Positions 8,741-16,749 of a stretch of DNA of 39,488 nucleotides are shown here, piece after piece. The stretch is from positions 1-39,488 of the forward strand of contig NZ_BCQX01000002.1 in the NCBI RefSeq assembly GCF_001552295.1, read 5' to 3'. The stretch is from Globicatella sanguinis NBRC 15551 (GTDB lineage Bacteria; Bacillota; Bacilli; Lactobacillales; Aerococcaceae). The notes below the pieces were generated by a model. The model was not told where the DNA came from. It saw only the letters and a list, made by a program, of their open reading frames with translations, and ran no database searches. Both the position numbers and the translations under genes were made by a program. Position 1 is the stretch's first letter; every line of letters starts with the position of its first letter.

Positions 8741-8799
8741 TTTTAATTCATAATCAAGTTAAAATAATATAGAAACTAATTTAGATTTGAGGAATTAAG

Positions 8800-9390
8800 A
8801 TGGATATGAAAGTAATCTTACGTGAAATTGTGAGTACCTTATTTACCTTTGCCATTGTTTTTGCGATTGTGTGGGGAGTCCAACAAGTGGCTTTACAACC
8901 GTTCATGGTCGATGGACATTCGATGGATTATACTTTAGCTGATAGAGAACGATTATTTATGTGGAAGTTAGGAGAAGTTGATCGCTTTGATGTAGTCATA
9001 ATCAACGCACCGAACAATCCAGAAAAAATGTATGTTAAGCGTGTTATCGGCTTGCCAGGTGATACTGTTGAAGTGAATAATGATCAATTGATTCTTAATG
9101 GGAAAGCTTTAGATGAACCTTATTTAAAGGCGAAACAAGATGAATTTAACGGCAACTTTACCAGTGACTTTACTTTGGAACAAATCACAGGTTCAACAAC
9201 AGTACCAGAAGGAAAAATATTTGTAATGGGAGACAATCGTCAAAATTCATTAGACGGACGTGATTTTGGCTTTGTCGACGTTGAGAGTGTTGTTGGTGAA
9301 GCCAATGTTATTTATTGGCCACTAAATAAGATGGGCTTACTGGATACTTATAAACTTAACGATACTGGCGATGCGATTATCAATCGTTAG
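8800..9390 (+). CDS. lepB: Signal peptidase I
   Basis: This membrane-anchored serine/lysine protease removes signal peptides from secreted proteins. The 196-residue protein has one N-terminal membrane segment (about 9-28) and the S26 signatures in order: the nucleophile Ser41 in VDGHSMDYTL, the general-base Lys80 in YVKRVIGLPGD, and VMGDNRQNSLDGRDFG near residue 145. The Ser motif reads SMDYTL where SMxPTL is common, a tolerated change at the proline position. GAGGAATTAAG precedes the ATG. Only a weak AT-rich hairpin (about 9434-9453) follows before the proS promoter. Its likely clients in this window are the secreted proteins at 14533-15666 and OppA, both of which have signal peptidase I-type cleavage sites. 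Confidence 0.93.
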   Translation: MDMKVILREIVSTLFTFAIVFAIVWGVQQVALQPFMVDGHSMDYTLADRERLFMWKLGEVDRFDVVIINAPNNPEKMYVKRVIGLPGDTVEVNNDQLILNGKALDEPYLKAKQDEFNGNFTSDFTLEQITGSTTVPEGKIFVMGDNRQNSLDGRDFGFVDVESVVGEANVIYWPLNKMGLLDTYKLNDTGDAIINR

Positions 9391-9469
9391 TGAACGCAAT
9401 GAGTTCGAAAGAATAAATCAAATAAAAGCGAGTAAACAATAAAAGTTGTTTTTAAAAAGCGGTATGTTC

Positions 9470-9498
9470 TTGTTTTTTAGTAAGTTTGTCGCTATAAT
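9470..9498 (+). promoter_or_regulatory. Promoter of the proS T-box transcript
   Basis: TTGTTT (9470-9475), a 17-base spacer and TATAAT (9493-9498). The predicted start is a few bases before the T-box Stem I. The 337-base gap between lepB and proS is filled by this promoter and the leader. Confidence 0.8.
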
Positions 9499-9504
9499 GA
9501 AGGT

Positions 9505-9703
9505 GGTATAGACTAGTATTTTAGTTTCGGCATTTTAAGAGAGGTTGTCCCAGCTGCAAGCAACTAATGTCCCCTAAAAGAACCTACTATAATCTGTATT
9601 TGGGTCGCCCCCTTATCGGCAAAGAGTTGGCTTTATAGCAAATAAGGTGGTACCGCGGAGTAGCTGTTCTTCGTCCTTAACACAGGATGAAACAGCTATT
9701 TTT
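9505..9703 (+). promoter_or_regulatory. Proline T-box riboswitch (specifier CCU)
   Basis: T-box leaders sense uncharged tRNA and let transcription continue when it is abundant. Stem I opens with GACTAGTATTTTAG, has the AGAGAG distal bulge motif, and closes with CTAAAAGAACCTACTA. The specifier loop GAA-CCT-AC places the proline codon CCU at 9583-9585. The T-box core AAGGTGGTACCGCGG is at 9644-9658. The competing terminator is TAGCTGTT (9661-9668) against AACAGCTA (9691-9698) followed by TTTTT. Codon identity agrees with the downstream gene, which strongly supports the assignment. Confidence 0.95.
9661..9703 (+). terminator. T-box-controlled terminator
   Basis: Stem TAGCTGTT/AACAGCTA with an inner CGTCCT/AGGATG helix, then TTTTT. 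Formation is prevented when the antiterminator pairs the T-box core with the 5' side of this stem. Confidence 0.92.
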
Positions 9704-9727
9704 ATATTTTAAAAAAGGAGCAAAAAA

Positions 9728-11167
9728 ATGGTAACACGTAAAGAAGATTTTTCAAAATGGTATTTACAAACAATTCAACAAGCAGATTTAATGGATTATT
9801 CACCGGTTAGAGGATGTATGATTTTTAAACCGGATGGTTTCGAAATTTGGGAACATATTCAAGCCGCTTTTAATGCTCGCTTTAAAGAAGAGGGTGTTCG
9901 CAATGCTTATTTCCCAATGCTAATTCCTGAAACTTTCTTTAGTAAGGAAAAAGATCATATCGAAGGATTTAGTCCGGAATTACCTTGGGTAACGGAAGCT
10001 GCAGGGGAACCTTTAGAAGAACGTTTAGCTTTAAGACCAACATCCGAAACGATTATTGGCGATGCCTATAGTAATTGGATTCAATCTTATCGTGATTTGC
10101 CAATGCAAATTAACCAATGGGCCAATGTGTTTCGTTGGGAAAAGAAAACTTTACCGTTTTTACGTACGTCTGAGTTTTTATGGCAAGAAGGACATACTGC
10201 ACATGCGACAGCTGAAGAAGCAAAAAATCGTACAATGAGAATGTTAACTATTTATCGCGAAGTTGTCGAAGAGTTATTAGCGGTTCCAGTAGTGGCAGGT
10301 GAAAAGACGCCTTCAGAACGTTTTGCCGGTGCTGAAAATACTTATTCAATCGAAGCAATGATGCAAGATGGAAAAGCTGTTCAAGCAGGTACCTCTCATT
10401 ATATGGGAACAAAATTCGCAGAAGCGTTTGATATTCGTTATTTAAATACCGATAATGAACACGTTTATGCTTATACTACTTCTTGGGGTGTTTCAACCCG
10501 TTTAATTGGTGCTATGATTATGACGCATAGTGATGATCAAGGATTAGTGTTACCACCAAAAGTGGCGCCAATTCAAGTTGTATTAGTACCAGTTGGACCA
10601 TGGCAAAAAAATCCCGCAATTTTAGAAAAAATTGAGGAATTGAATACTCAGTTAAAAGCTAAAGGGATTCGTACTAAAATAGACGATACTGATAATTCAC
10701 CAGGTTATAAATTTAATGAATGGGAATTAAGAGGAGTGCCTTTACGTATTGAGTGTGGGCCAAGAGACTTACAAAATGAGCAAGTAATCATTAAATTACG
10801 TGATGAGAGTGATAAAAAAGTTGTCCCATTCGCTGACTTTATTGAGACGATTGAAAGTGAATTAACAACCATGCAAACACGTTTGTTAACAACAGCGCGG
10901 GCGATGAATCAAGCAAATTATCATACAAATATTAATACGCTTGATGAATTAGTCGAACATATTGAAACAAAACGTGCAGCTGGAGAATTGCCAGGCTGGG
11001 TATTAGCTGGCTGGGATGGTACTGAAGAAAGTGAAGCTAAAATTAAAGAGTTAACCGGATTTACCACCCGTAATATTCCATTTGCAGGTCAAGTTGAGGA
11101 AAAAACGACCTGTATCGTAACAGGCCAACCTGCAAAACATACGGTATGGTTAGCAAGAGCATATTAA
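9728..11167 (+). CDS. proS: Prolyl-tRNA synthetase, archaeal/eukaryal type (no editing insertion)
   Basis: This enzyme charges tRNA(Pro) with proline. The 479-residue protein is the short class II form (ProS type 3): it starts directly with DFSKWYLQTIQQADLMDYSP and has the archaeal-type motif 1 region (GVRNAYFPMLIPETFF). Motif 2 (FRWEKK, TSEFLWQEGHTAH) and motif 3 (TSWGVSTRLIGAM) follow, then the anticodon-binding domain (about 280-400). The C-terminal domain ends in the typical VWLARAY. The bacterial-type enzyme is about 570 residues with an inserted editing domain between motifs 2 and 3; that insertion is absent. The C-terminal zinc site looks reduced to one cysteine (TTCIVTGQPAK). AAAAAGGAG precedes the ATG. 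Expression is under a CCU T-box. A YbaK-type trans-editing enzyme is encoded at 21120-21578. Confidence 0.96.
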   Translation: MVTRKEDFSKWYLQTIQQADLMDYSPVRGCMIFKPDGFEIWEHIQAAFNARFKEEGVRNAYFPMLIPETFFSKEKDHIEGFSPELPWVTEAAGEPLEERLALRPTSETIIGDAYSNWIQSYRDLPMQINQWANVFRWEKKTLPFLRTSEFLWQEGHTAHATAEEAKNRTMRMLTIYREVVEELLAVPVVAGEKTPSERFAGAENTYSIEAMMQDGKAVQAGTSHYMGTKFAEAFDIRYLNTDNEHVYAYTTSWGVSTRLIGAMIMTHSDDQGLVLPPKVAPIQVVLVPVGPWQKNPAILEKIEELNTQLKAKGIRTKIDDTDNSPGYKFNEWELRGVPLRIECGPRDLQNEQVIIKLRDESDKKVVPFADFIETIESELTTMQTRLLTTARAMNQANYHTNINTLDELVEHIETKRAAGELPGWVLAGWDGTEESEAKIKELTGFTTRNIPFAGQVEEKTTCIVTGQPAKHTVWLARAY

Positions 11168-11293
11168 AATTAAAAGAATTGAGTTTAGAAACTGACTCAT
11201 TATCTTTCAACAAAAATATGTTATCGACGTAATGGCAGAATCGTATTAATAACATCTTTTAAAGACAAATTTGGTATCTATCAAACACTGTTA

Positions 11294-11344
11294 GAGTGGG
11301 TAATTGAAACGAATATCATAACATTTTATTTTTAATATCCACTC
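11294..11344 (+). repeat. Dispersed intergenic repeat, copy 2 (right half)
   Basis: GAGTGGGTA (11294-11302) pairs with TATCCACTC (11336-11344). Between them TGAAACGAATATCA aligns with TGAAGCGAAAATCA of the copy at 34766-34820. Upstream, TTTGGTATCTATCAAACACTGT aligns more loosely with the same copy. The rest of the 261-base gap between proS and the CNNM gene holds the downstream promoter; I see no gene. Confidence 0.55.
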
Positions 11345-11356
11345 TCTTTAAAAAAA

Positions 11357-11385
11357 TTGATTTTTCAATAAAAAAAGATTATTAT
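11357..11385 (+). promoter_or_regulatory. Promoter of the CNNM/CBS gene
   Basis: TTGATT (11357-11362), a 17-base spacer and TATTAT (11380-11385), 43 bases before the ATG. The same pair of boxes occurs before oppA. Confidence 0.6.
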
Positions 11386-11428
11386 TGTTTTATATTATAT
11401 ATTTTAATACACAAAGGAGAGAACAAAT

Positions 11429-12823
11429 ATGGACCCCTCGGGGAATTCATTATTTAGTCAGATATTAACTATTCTGATACTGACTGCAATAAACGCATTT
11501 TTTGCCGCTAGTGAAATGGCTTTTGTTTCATTGAATCGTAAAAAAATCGATAATTTAGTTGAAGAAGGTAACAAACGTGCAGTTAAAGTGCAAGCATTAT
11601 TAGATAAATCAGAAGATTTTTTAGCGACGATACAAGTAGCAATTACCTTAGCAGGATTCTTATCATCTGCTTCGGCTGCGACAAGTTTTGCTAAATATAT
11701 TGCTCAGTGGATACCGCAATTTCCGGGTGTTAATACACTGGCAATTGTTTTAGTGACGATACTTTTATCTTATATTACATTAGTCTTTGGAGAACTATTT
11801 CCAAAACAAGTGGCGCTGCAAATGCCCGAGAAAATTGCGATGTGGACCGCAGGGACCATTCAATTCGTTCAAACAGTATTTAAACCATTTGTAAGCTTAT
11901 TGTCTGCTTCAACAGGATTACTTAGAAGCGTGACACCGATTGATTTTTCAAAAGAAGAAGAAAAATATACGCGAGATGAGATGCGAGCAATCTTGGCCGA
12001 AAGTCGTTTAGAAGGAACGATAGATGCTACTGAATTGACGATGTTAGAAGGTGTCTTATCTTTAGATAGTAAGTTAGCCCGTGAAGTAATGGTGCCTAGA
12101 ACCGATACACAAATGGTAGATATTGAAGATTCTAAAGAAGATATTTTAAACACTTTATTATCTAGTCCGTTCTCCCGTATTCCATTATACGAAACTGAAA
12201 AGGATAATGTTATCGGAGTTATTCATATGAAAAATGTGATGAAGGCAGCCCGTGAAGTCGGTTTTGATAATATTGAATTTAGAGAGATCGCCAGCGAACC
12301 ACTATTCGTTCCGTCAACGATTTATATTGATGATTTACTTGTTGAATTTAAACGTGAACAAACCCATATGGCTATTTTACGAGACGAATATGGAGGAGTC
12401 GAAGGAATTGTGACCTTAGAGGATTTACTAGAAGAAATCGTTGGAGAAATTGAAGACGAGACCGATATGGGGAATGCTGGAGATATCCGCAAAATAGATG
12501 ACCAAAATTATTATATTAATGGTGGCTTATCGATTGATAAATTTAATAATTACTTTAATCAAAGTTTAAGTGATGAAGAAGTGGACACAATTGCCGGTTC
12601 GATTATTTATGAAATTGGTTATGTGCCAGAAGATGATGAAAAAGTTTCAGTACGTGCTAATGAGTACGTATTAACGACAAGTCATGTTGAAAATGGTCGT
12701 ATTCGTGGTGTACTAGTGCAATTAGATCCAGATCTTACCGTAGAAACGCTTTATAATTTATATGATGAAGAAACGGAAGCGTATGTTCCAATGAAAGAGG
12801 TATTAGAAGAGTTGACGGATTAA
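11429..12823 (+). CDS. CNNM/HlyC-CorC family membrane protein with CBS domains
   Basis: This 464-residue protein is often annotated as hemolysin or CorC family. Current work on relatives (MpfA in Staphylococcus, YhdP and YugS in Bacillus) points to magnesium efflux rather than haemolysis. A DUF21/CNNM membrane domain occupies about 1-190, with membrane segments near 9-29, 66-90, 103-122 and 137-165 and the conserved GELFPK (121-126). A paired CBS module runs about 218-335 ([15 protein letters not shown], then [30 protein letters not shown] in the second half). The acidic CorC_HlyC domain follows (about 355-440). AAAGGAG precedes the ATG. It has its own promoter and terminator, so it is monocistronic. 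The transported ion is inferred, not seen. Confidence 0.87.
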   Translation: MDPSGNSLFSQILTILILTAINAFFAASEMAFVSLNRKKIDNLVEEGNKRAVKVQALLDKSEDFLATIQVAITLAGFLSSASAATSFAKYIAQWIPQFPGVNTLAIVLVTILLSYITLVFGELFPKQVALQMPEKIAMWTAGTIQFVQTVFKPFVSLLSASTGLLRSVTPIDFSKEEEKYTRDEMRAILAESRLEGTIDATELTMLEGVLSLDSKLAREVMVPRTDTQMVDIEDSKEDILNTLLSSPFSRIPLYETEKDNVIGVIHMKNVMKAAREVGFDNIEFREIASEPLFVPSTIYIDDLLVEFKREQTHMAILRDEYGGVEGIVTLEDLLEEIVGEIEDETDMGNAGDIRKIDDQNYYINGGLSIDKFNNYFNQSLSDEEVDTIAGSIIYEIGYVPEDDEKVSVRANEYVLTTSHVENGRIRGVLVQLDPDLTVETLYNLYDEETEAYVPMKEVLEELTD

Positions 12824-12834
12824 TCACTTGTATA

Positions 12835-12908
12835 GTTGAGTTATTCTATAAACTTTCATTATTTGTCTAGATGAATGATGGAAGATATAGCAATAACTCA
12901 GCTTTTTT
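12835..12908 (+). terminator. Long-stem terminator after the CNNM gene
   Basis: GTTGAGTTATT (12835-12845) pairs with AATAACTCAGC (12892-12902), with inner CTATA/TATAG and TCATT/AATGA helices, followed by six T. Confidence 0.8.
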
Positions 12909-12926
12909 GATTAAAATAACAACTAC

Positions 12927-12955
12927 TAGATAATTTTATCTAATATCGTTATAAT
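12927..12955 (+). promoter_or_regulatory. Promoter of the glycosylphosphotransferase gene
   Basis: TAGATA (12927-12932), a 17-base spacer and TATAAT (12950-12955). The same TAGATA-17-TATAAT arrangement precedes walR. Confidence 0.7.
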
Positions 12956-12989
12956 AAGACAGATAGAAAAAGAAAGAAAGGATGATTTT

Positions 12990-14384
12990 ATGAAAAGCCG
13001 CTATGAATGGAATACGCTAATCAAATTTGGTGCGGTAACGGTGGGTTCTTTAGTAAGCCTAATCGCTATCTACATTTCCTTTTATATTAAATTCATGGGG
13101 AAAATTCCTGCGCGTAACTTTTTAGCATTTGAAAGCAGTTATCCTTGGATTGTTATCGGTTTTATCATCATTAATATATTATTTGGTACCTATATATTTT
13201 ATAATAAATCCAAAATTGACATATTATTTTTTACAATTTTAAGTCAAATTATGTTAACTGTTTATTTAATGGCCTTGACTTATGCAGGAAGTTGGTTAAC
13301 TTTTCCTCGTTCCGTTGTTTTATGGAACTTATTAATCGGTTCGATTGTGATGTTTCTTTATAACTACGGTGTCTATTTGTTATATCATAAGTTAAGAGGA
13401 CAAAAAAGAATTCTAATAGTAGGGAAGAATGAACGGGTTTTAGAAGCGGTTCATAATTTTGATTTAATGGATAGTCCTCGTCATAAAGTAACCCATGTAG
13501 CTTTATCTAATTATTATCAAAATGTAAAAAGATTAGCTGATGAAGTCGATATTGTATATGTAACGGGACATATTGATGAAAAAGAACGCTTAAAAATTTT
13601 TGAGTACTTAATGAAAGAAAATAAACAATTATTTATTAGTACTGAATTTGAGAACTTAATGATGGTTAATCCTAATATTATGAATTTTGAAGATGAAAGT
13701 ATCATCGAAGTTTCACCGTTTACCATACCGGCTGAAGAAGCATTTGTAAAGCGGATGATTGATATTGCTGTTTCCTTAGTGTTAATTGCTGTGACAGCGC
13801 CGATTATGTTGATTACGATGATTGCAATCAAACTAGATTCACCGGGACCAATATTTTACAAGCAAGAACGTATCACAATGGATCACCGAACGTTTAATAT
13901 TTTAAAATTCCGTTCGATGAATGCAGCGGCTGAAAAAGATTCAGGCCCTGTTTTAGCAACATCGAATGATAGTCGTGTGACAAAAGTGGGACAATTTATT
14001 CGCAGTACGCGAATTGATGAATTACCACAATTATTAAATGTTTTAAAAGGCGATATGTCTTTAGTTGGCCCTCGTCCTGAACGACCATTCTTTGTAGACC
14101 AATTTAAAGAGGCTAACCCTTACTATGCTCTACGTCATCATGTACGAGCAGGAATTACAGGGTATGCACAAGTCTACGGTAAGTACAGTACAGACTTCAA
14201 TAATAAACTGAACTTTGATTTACTTTATATCAAAAATTATTCATTAGCATTCGATTTTAAATTGTTATTTCAAACAATCAAAATTTTATTTGATAAAGTA
14301 AGTGCTAAAGGTGTCGATGAAGAAGAAGCGATGATACCACCAAGTTGGCAAGATTACCAGGAAAAAATCCAAATTATTGAATAA
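12990..14384 (+). CDS. Polyprenyl glycosylphosphotransferase (CpsE/WcaJ family priming enzyme)
   Basis: Enzymes of this family transfer a sugar-1-phosphate from a UDP-sugar to undecaprenyl phosphate, starting exopolysaccharide, capsule or glycan synthesis. The 464-residue protein has a hydrophobic N-terminal half with about four membrane segments (roughly 11-30, 50-67, 75-95, 105-127). A degenerate Rossmann segment follows ([16 protein letters not shown], about 138-153). After a fifth membrane-inserted helix at about 255-278 comes the catalytic bacterial sugar transferase domain. That domain shows [39 protein letters not shown], then PRPERPFF and [11 protein letters not shown]. The sugar cannot be told from sequence; glucose or galactose is usual. 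Unusually, no other polysaccharide gene is adjacent: it is monocistronic with its own promoter and terminator. Confidence 0.9.
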   Translation: MKSRYEWNTLIKFGAVTVGSLVSLIAIYISFYIKFMGKIPARNFLAFESSYPWIVIGFIIINILFGTYIFYNKSKIDILFFTILSQIMLTVYLMALTYAGSWLTFPRSVVLWNLLIGSIVMFLYNYGVYLLYHKLRGQKRILIVGKNERVLEAVHNFDLMDSPRHKVTHVALSNYYQNVKRLADEVDIVYVTGHIDEKERLKIFEYLMKENKQLFISTEFENLMMVNPNIMNFEDESIIEVSPFTIPAEEAFVKRMIDIAVSLVLIAVTAPIMLITMIAIKLDSPGPIFYKQERITMDHRTFNILKFRSMNAAAEKDSGPVLATSNDSRVTKVGQFIRSTRIDELPQLLNVLKGDMSLVGPRPERPFFVDQFKEANPYYALRHHVRAGITGYAQVYGKYSTDFNNKLNFDLLYIKNYSLAFDFKLLFQTIKILFDKVSAKGVDEEEAMIPPSWQDYQEKIQIIE

Positions 14385-14397
14385 AGATTTAAGAAAT

Positions 14398-14430
14398 AGC
14401 GCTGATACCTTGATATATCAGCGCTTTTTT
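14398..14430 (+). terminator. Intrinsic terminator after the glycosylphosphotransferase gene
   Basis: AGCGCTGATA (14398-14407) and TATCAGCGCT (14416-14425) form a perfect 10-bp stem followed by TTTTT. Confidence 0.95.
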
Positions 14431-14493
14431 GCTGTTTTTAGTGAATAATCATAGTATCTCAAGTGTTATTAGTAGAAGATAGCAAAAAACTTA

Positions 14494-14502
14494 TGCTATA
14501 CT
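14494..14502 (+). promoter_or_regulatory. Extended -10 promoter of the secreted acidic-tail protein
   Basis: TG-C-TATACT (TATACT at 14497-14502), 30 bases before the ATG. No good -35 box is visible at 16-18 bases upstream, consistent with an extended -10 promoter. Confidence 0.5.
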
Positions 14503-14532
14503 TAGGTTAGAATTTCTAAGGAGGAATTTAAG

Positions 14533-15666
14533 ATGAAGAAAACAATGAAGAATTTTTTTGCATTAGCCGCTTCGACGTTATTATTCACTGGGCCAGTTGC
14601 TACAACAACTATGGCGCAAACAACAATTGATGAAAATGTTTTAACTGAAATTCAAGAAGCTAATAAACACTTTGAATCTGTAAAATGGGATGGCTTTATT
14701 AAAGTATCGGCAGTTTCTGATAATCAAACAGCTGATATGGGGCAATTAAATTTTAACGGTACCTTTAATGGTATTCCTTTACAAGGTAGTTTTGAAGGAA
14801 ATGTTTCAAGTCTGTTTTTAGGTGGACAAGAAATTGGTCTAAAAGCATTTTATCAAAATAGTACTGCTTATATCGGAACAATGGAAGGTGAAGCAGGATC
14901 TGGAATTAATTGGACTGCTTATGATTTCACAACATTAGAAGCCGATATGATTAAGAGTTTCCAAGATGCTTATAGCCAATCAAGTAATGTAGACCCACAA
15001 AAAACAACAGAGTTTACTAGCAAATATATGGACGTAACCGAAACAGACACCGATTATGTTTATACATTAAAACAAGACATTAATGCAGAAGAAATGTGGA
15101 ATGATATGGATGCATTAGTTGACTTAGAGAAAGTTAAAGAAGATACGATTGCTAATATGGAGGAACAATCTGGTGAAGCACTTGACGAAGAATCACGTGC
15201 TCAATTAGATAAATCGTTCAATAGTGAATCATTAGCAAAATTCTTACAAATGAAACCTGTTATTGAAGTTTCATACAATAAAGAAACGAAATTCATTTCA
15301 AAACTTCTAATGGATTTAACAGTTAATATGCAAGACTTCATGGGCGAAGAAGAGCTTGCTGAAAATGCAGAAAGTGGAATGCCACAAAGCTTCTCAGTTC
15401 ATGTAGAGTTGAACTTTAGTGAGCATAATGTTCCGCAAGAAGTAACAGTACCAGAGGAAGCATTAGCAGTAGAAGTACAACAACCTTCTTCACCAGAAGA
15501 AGCTGCCGATGAATTAGAAGATTTAGGTGAAGATTTAGAATCAGCCGAAGAATCAGCAATGGATGAAAATGCTGAATCAGGAACTGACGAATCTGCAACA
15601 GACGAATCTGCAGCAGAAGAAACTGCGACAGATGAAACTGTAGAAGAAACGACTGCAGCAGAATAA
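14533..15666 (+). CDS. Secreted protein of unknown function with acidic repeat tail
   Basis: I do not recognise a named family. The 377-residue protein has a signal peptide (MKKTMKNFFALAASTLLFTG, cleavage likely after TTMA about residue 28) and no lipobox cysteine, no LPxTG motif and no cysteine at all. Residues about 30-310 are a mixed alpha/beta domain with alternating strands (VKWDGFIKVSAVS, QLNFNGTFNGIPLQGSFEG, ITYS-like repeats). Its layout resembles LolA/LppX-like beta-sheet lipoproteins that carry lipid or polymer, but this is only a suspicion. The last 70 residues are Glu/Asp/Ser/Ala/Thr-rich with repeats of the type DESATDESAAEETATDE and must be highly acidic and disordered. AAGGAGG precedes the ATG. 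It is monocistronic. Confidence 0.8.
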   Translation: MKKTMKNFFALAASTLLFTGPVATTTMAQTTIDENVLTEIQEANKHFESVKWDGFIKVSAVSDNQTADMGQLNFNGTFNGIPLQGSFEGNVSSLFLGGQEIGLKAFYQNSTAYIGTMEGEAGSGINWTAYDFTTLEADMIKSFQDAYSQSSNVDPQKTTEFTSKYMDVTETDTDYVYTLKQDINAEEMWNDMDALVDLEKVKEDTIANMEEQSGEALDEESRAQLDKSFNSESLAKFLQMKPVIEVSYNKETKFISKLLMDLTVNMQDFMGEEELAENAESGMPQSFSVHVELNFSEHNVPQEVTVPEEALAVEVQQPSSPEEAADELEDLGEDLESAEESAMDENAESGTDESATDESAAEETATDETVEETTAAE

Positions 15667-15761
15667 TCTTTTAATCTATTATAATGTTTGCAAAATCGAA
15701 TCGGGTAGCAACTTAATTTGAATTATGATTATTAAGTAGCTCGCCAAATAAAAAAGATTAG

Positions 15762-15797
15762 ACCATGTGTAATTTCGGTTACGCATGGTTTTATTTT
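15762..15797 (+). terminator. Intrinsic terminator after the acidic-tail gene
   Basis: ACCATGTGTAA (15762-15772) pairs with TTACGCATGGT (15779-15789) with one G-T pair and loop TTTCGG, followed by TTTATTTT. Confidence 0.85.
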
Positions 15798-15815
15798 CTA
15801 CTTCTTGTCCACTCC
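15793..15815 (+). repeat. Dispersed intergenic repeat, copy 3 (right arm only)
   Basis: TTCTACTTCTTGTCCACTCC matches TTCTACTTCTTGCCTACGCC at 34800-34819 and TTCTACTTCTAATCCACTCC at 21703-21722. Its left arm is not recognisable, so this is a fragment or a diverged copy. Confidence 0.5.
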
Positions 15816-15957
15816 CGGAGTGATATCATAAATTGTATTTGAGTTTAATGAATATAAGAGCCTTCAATATCTAAAGTAGTATCAGTTTGAACGTTATTTC
15901 TGCATCATTGATGGATCGATACTACTACTAGATGGTGAATTAAATCAAAGATTATTC

Positions 15958-15986
15958 TTGACATTCATAAGAAGAACTCTTATCAT
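15958..15986 (+). promoter_or_regulatory. Promoter of adcCB
   Basis: TTGACA (15958-15963), a 17-base spacer and TATCAT (15981-15986). No clear TTAACnnGTTAA AdcR palindrome was seen around it. Confidence 0.78.
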
Positions 15987-16050
15987 ATATCTGTTAAAAG
16001 TAATAGTTACAAATTTTCGCAAAAAGATTAATATAAGATAGGAGCAAGCA

Positions 16051-16749
16051 ATGAGACTATTAACGGTAAAAGAATTATCTTTTTACTATGATCAAGAAAA
16101 AGTCCTCCATAATGTGAATTTTCATGTTGATGCAGGAGAATTCGTAATATTAACCGGTGAAAATGGGGCAGCCAAATCCACTTTAATTAAAAATATTTTA
16201 GGTTTATTGAAACCCGCCACTGGAACCATTGAATTGTCTGATGTCAATGCCGAAGGTGAAAAATTATCGATTGGCTATGTTCCCCAAAATGTGGCCGCTT
16301 TTAATGCTGGCTTTCCTTCGACCGTTCAAAAGTTAGTTGAATCAGGACGTTATAGTAAAAATCGCTGGTTTAAAAAATTAGATGCCAATGATTTAGAACA
16401 TGTAGAAAAAGCTTTGAATGCAGTTGGGATGGCTCATTTAGCTAATAAAAAAGTTGGCGAATTATCAGGAGGACAAAAACAAAGAATTAATTTGGCGCGT
16501 GTTTTTGCAACAGACCCTGATTTTTTTGTATTAGATGAACCGACGACCGGAATGGACGTCGAATCGAGACGCTCTTTTTATCAATTATTACAACATAGTT
16601 GTAAAGCGCATGGCAAAGCGATATTGATGGTGACGCATGCTGATAAAGAAATTGAAGGTTATTTTGATCGCGAAATACGATTAATTAGAGGGGAGGGGAC
16701 ATCACCATGGAGATGTTTCAGTATGACTTCATCCAAAGAGCATTTCTAG
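16051..16749 (+). CDS. adcC: AdcC, zinc ABC transporter ATP-binding protein
   Basis: AdcC is the ATPase of the high-affinity zinc importer. The 232-residue protein has the Walker A loop TGENGAAKSTLIK, with alanine in place of the last glycine before Lys; from memory, pneumococcal AdcC has the same variant, so it is a family trait and not damage. Other motifs are the Q-loop YVPQNVAAFNAGFPST, the signature LSGGQKQR, the Walker B region DPDFFVLDEPTTGMD and the H-loop MVTHAD. The C-terminus SPWRCFSM is also AdcC-like. ATAGGAG precedes the ATG. It overlaps adcB by 43 bases. Neither adcA (zinc-binding lipoprotein) nor adcR is adjacent, so these must lie elsewhere. Manganese is a less likely substrate. 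Confidence 0.9.
   Translation: MRLLTVKELSFYYDQEKVLHNVNFHVDAGEFVILTGENGAAKSTLIKNILGLLKPATGTIELSDVNAEGEKLSIGYVPQNVAAFNAGFPSTVQKLVESGRYSKNRWFKKLDANDLEHVEKALNAVGMAHLANKKVGELSGGQKQRINLARVFATDPDFFVLDEPTTGMDVESRRSFYQLLQHSCKAHGKAILMVTHADKEIEGYFDREIRLIRGEGTSPWRCFSMTSSKEHF

Larger units (their letters stand above)
15667..16050 (+). other. 384-base intergenic region between the acidic-tail gene and adcC
   Basis: It holds an inverted repeat ACTTAAT/ATTAAGT (15709-15736), a terminator (15762-15797), the right arm of a dispersed repeat (15793-15815) followed directly by a small palindrome CACTCCCGGAGTG, about 130 bases with no recognisable signal, and the adcC promoter. No open frame with a ribosome site was found. 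Confidence 0.7.

Noticed and set aside
15416-15598. Minus-strand open frame rich in leucine opposite the acidic tail
   Set aside because: It is the complement of the Glu/Asp/Ser/Ala repeats of the secreted protein, has no ribosome site and reads as low-complexity leucine.
15987-16040. AdcR or Zur palindrome before adcC
   Set aside because: GTTAAAAGTAATAGTTAC has partial symmetry but fits neither TTAACnnGTTAA nor the Zur consensus.
16150-16190. Damaged Walker A in the adcC ATPase (GENGAAKS)
   Set aside because: The alanine variant is, as I recall, normal for AdcC proteins, and all other ATPase motifs are intact.
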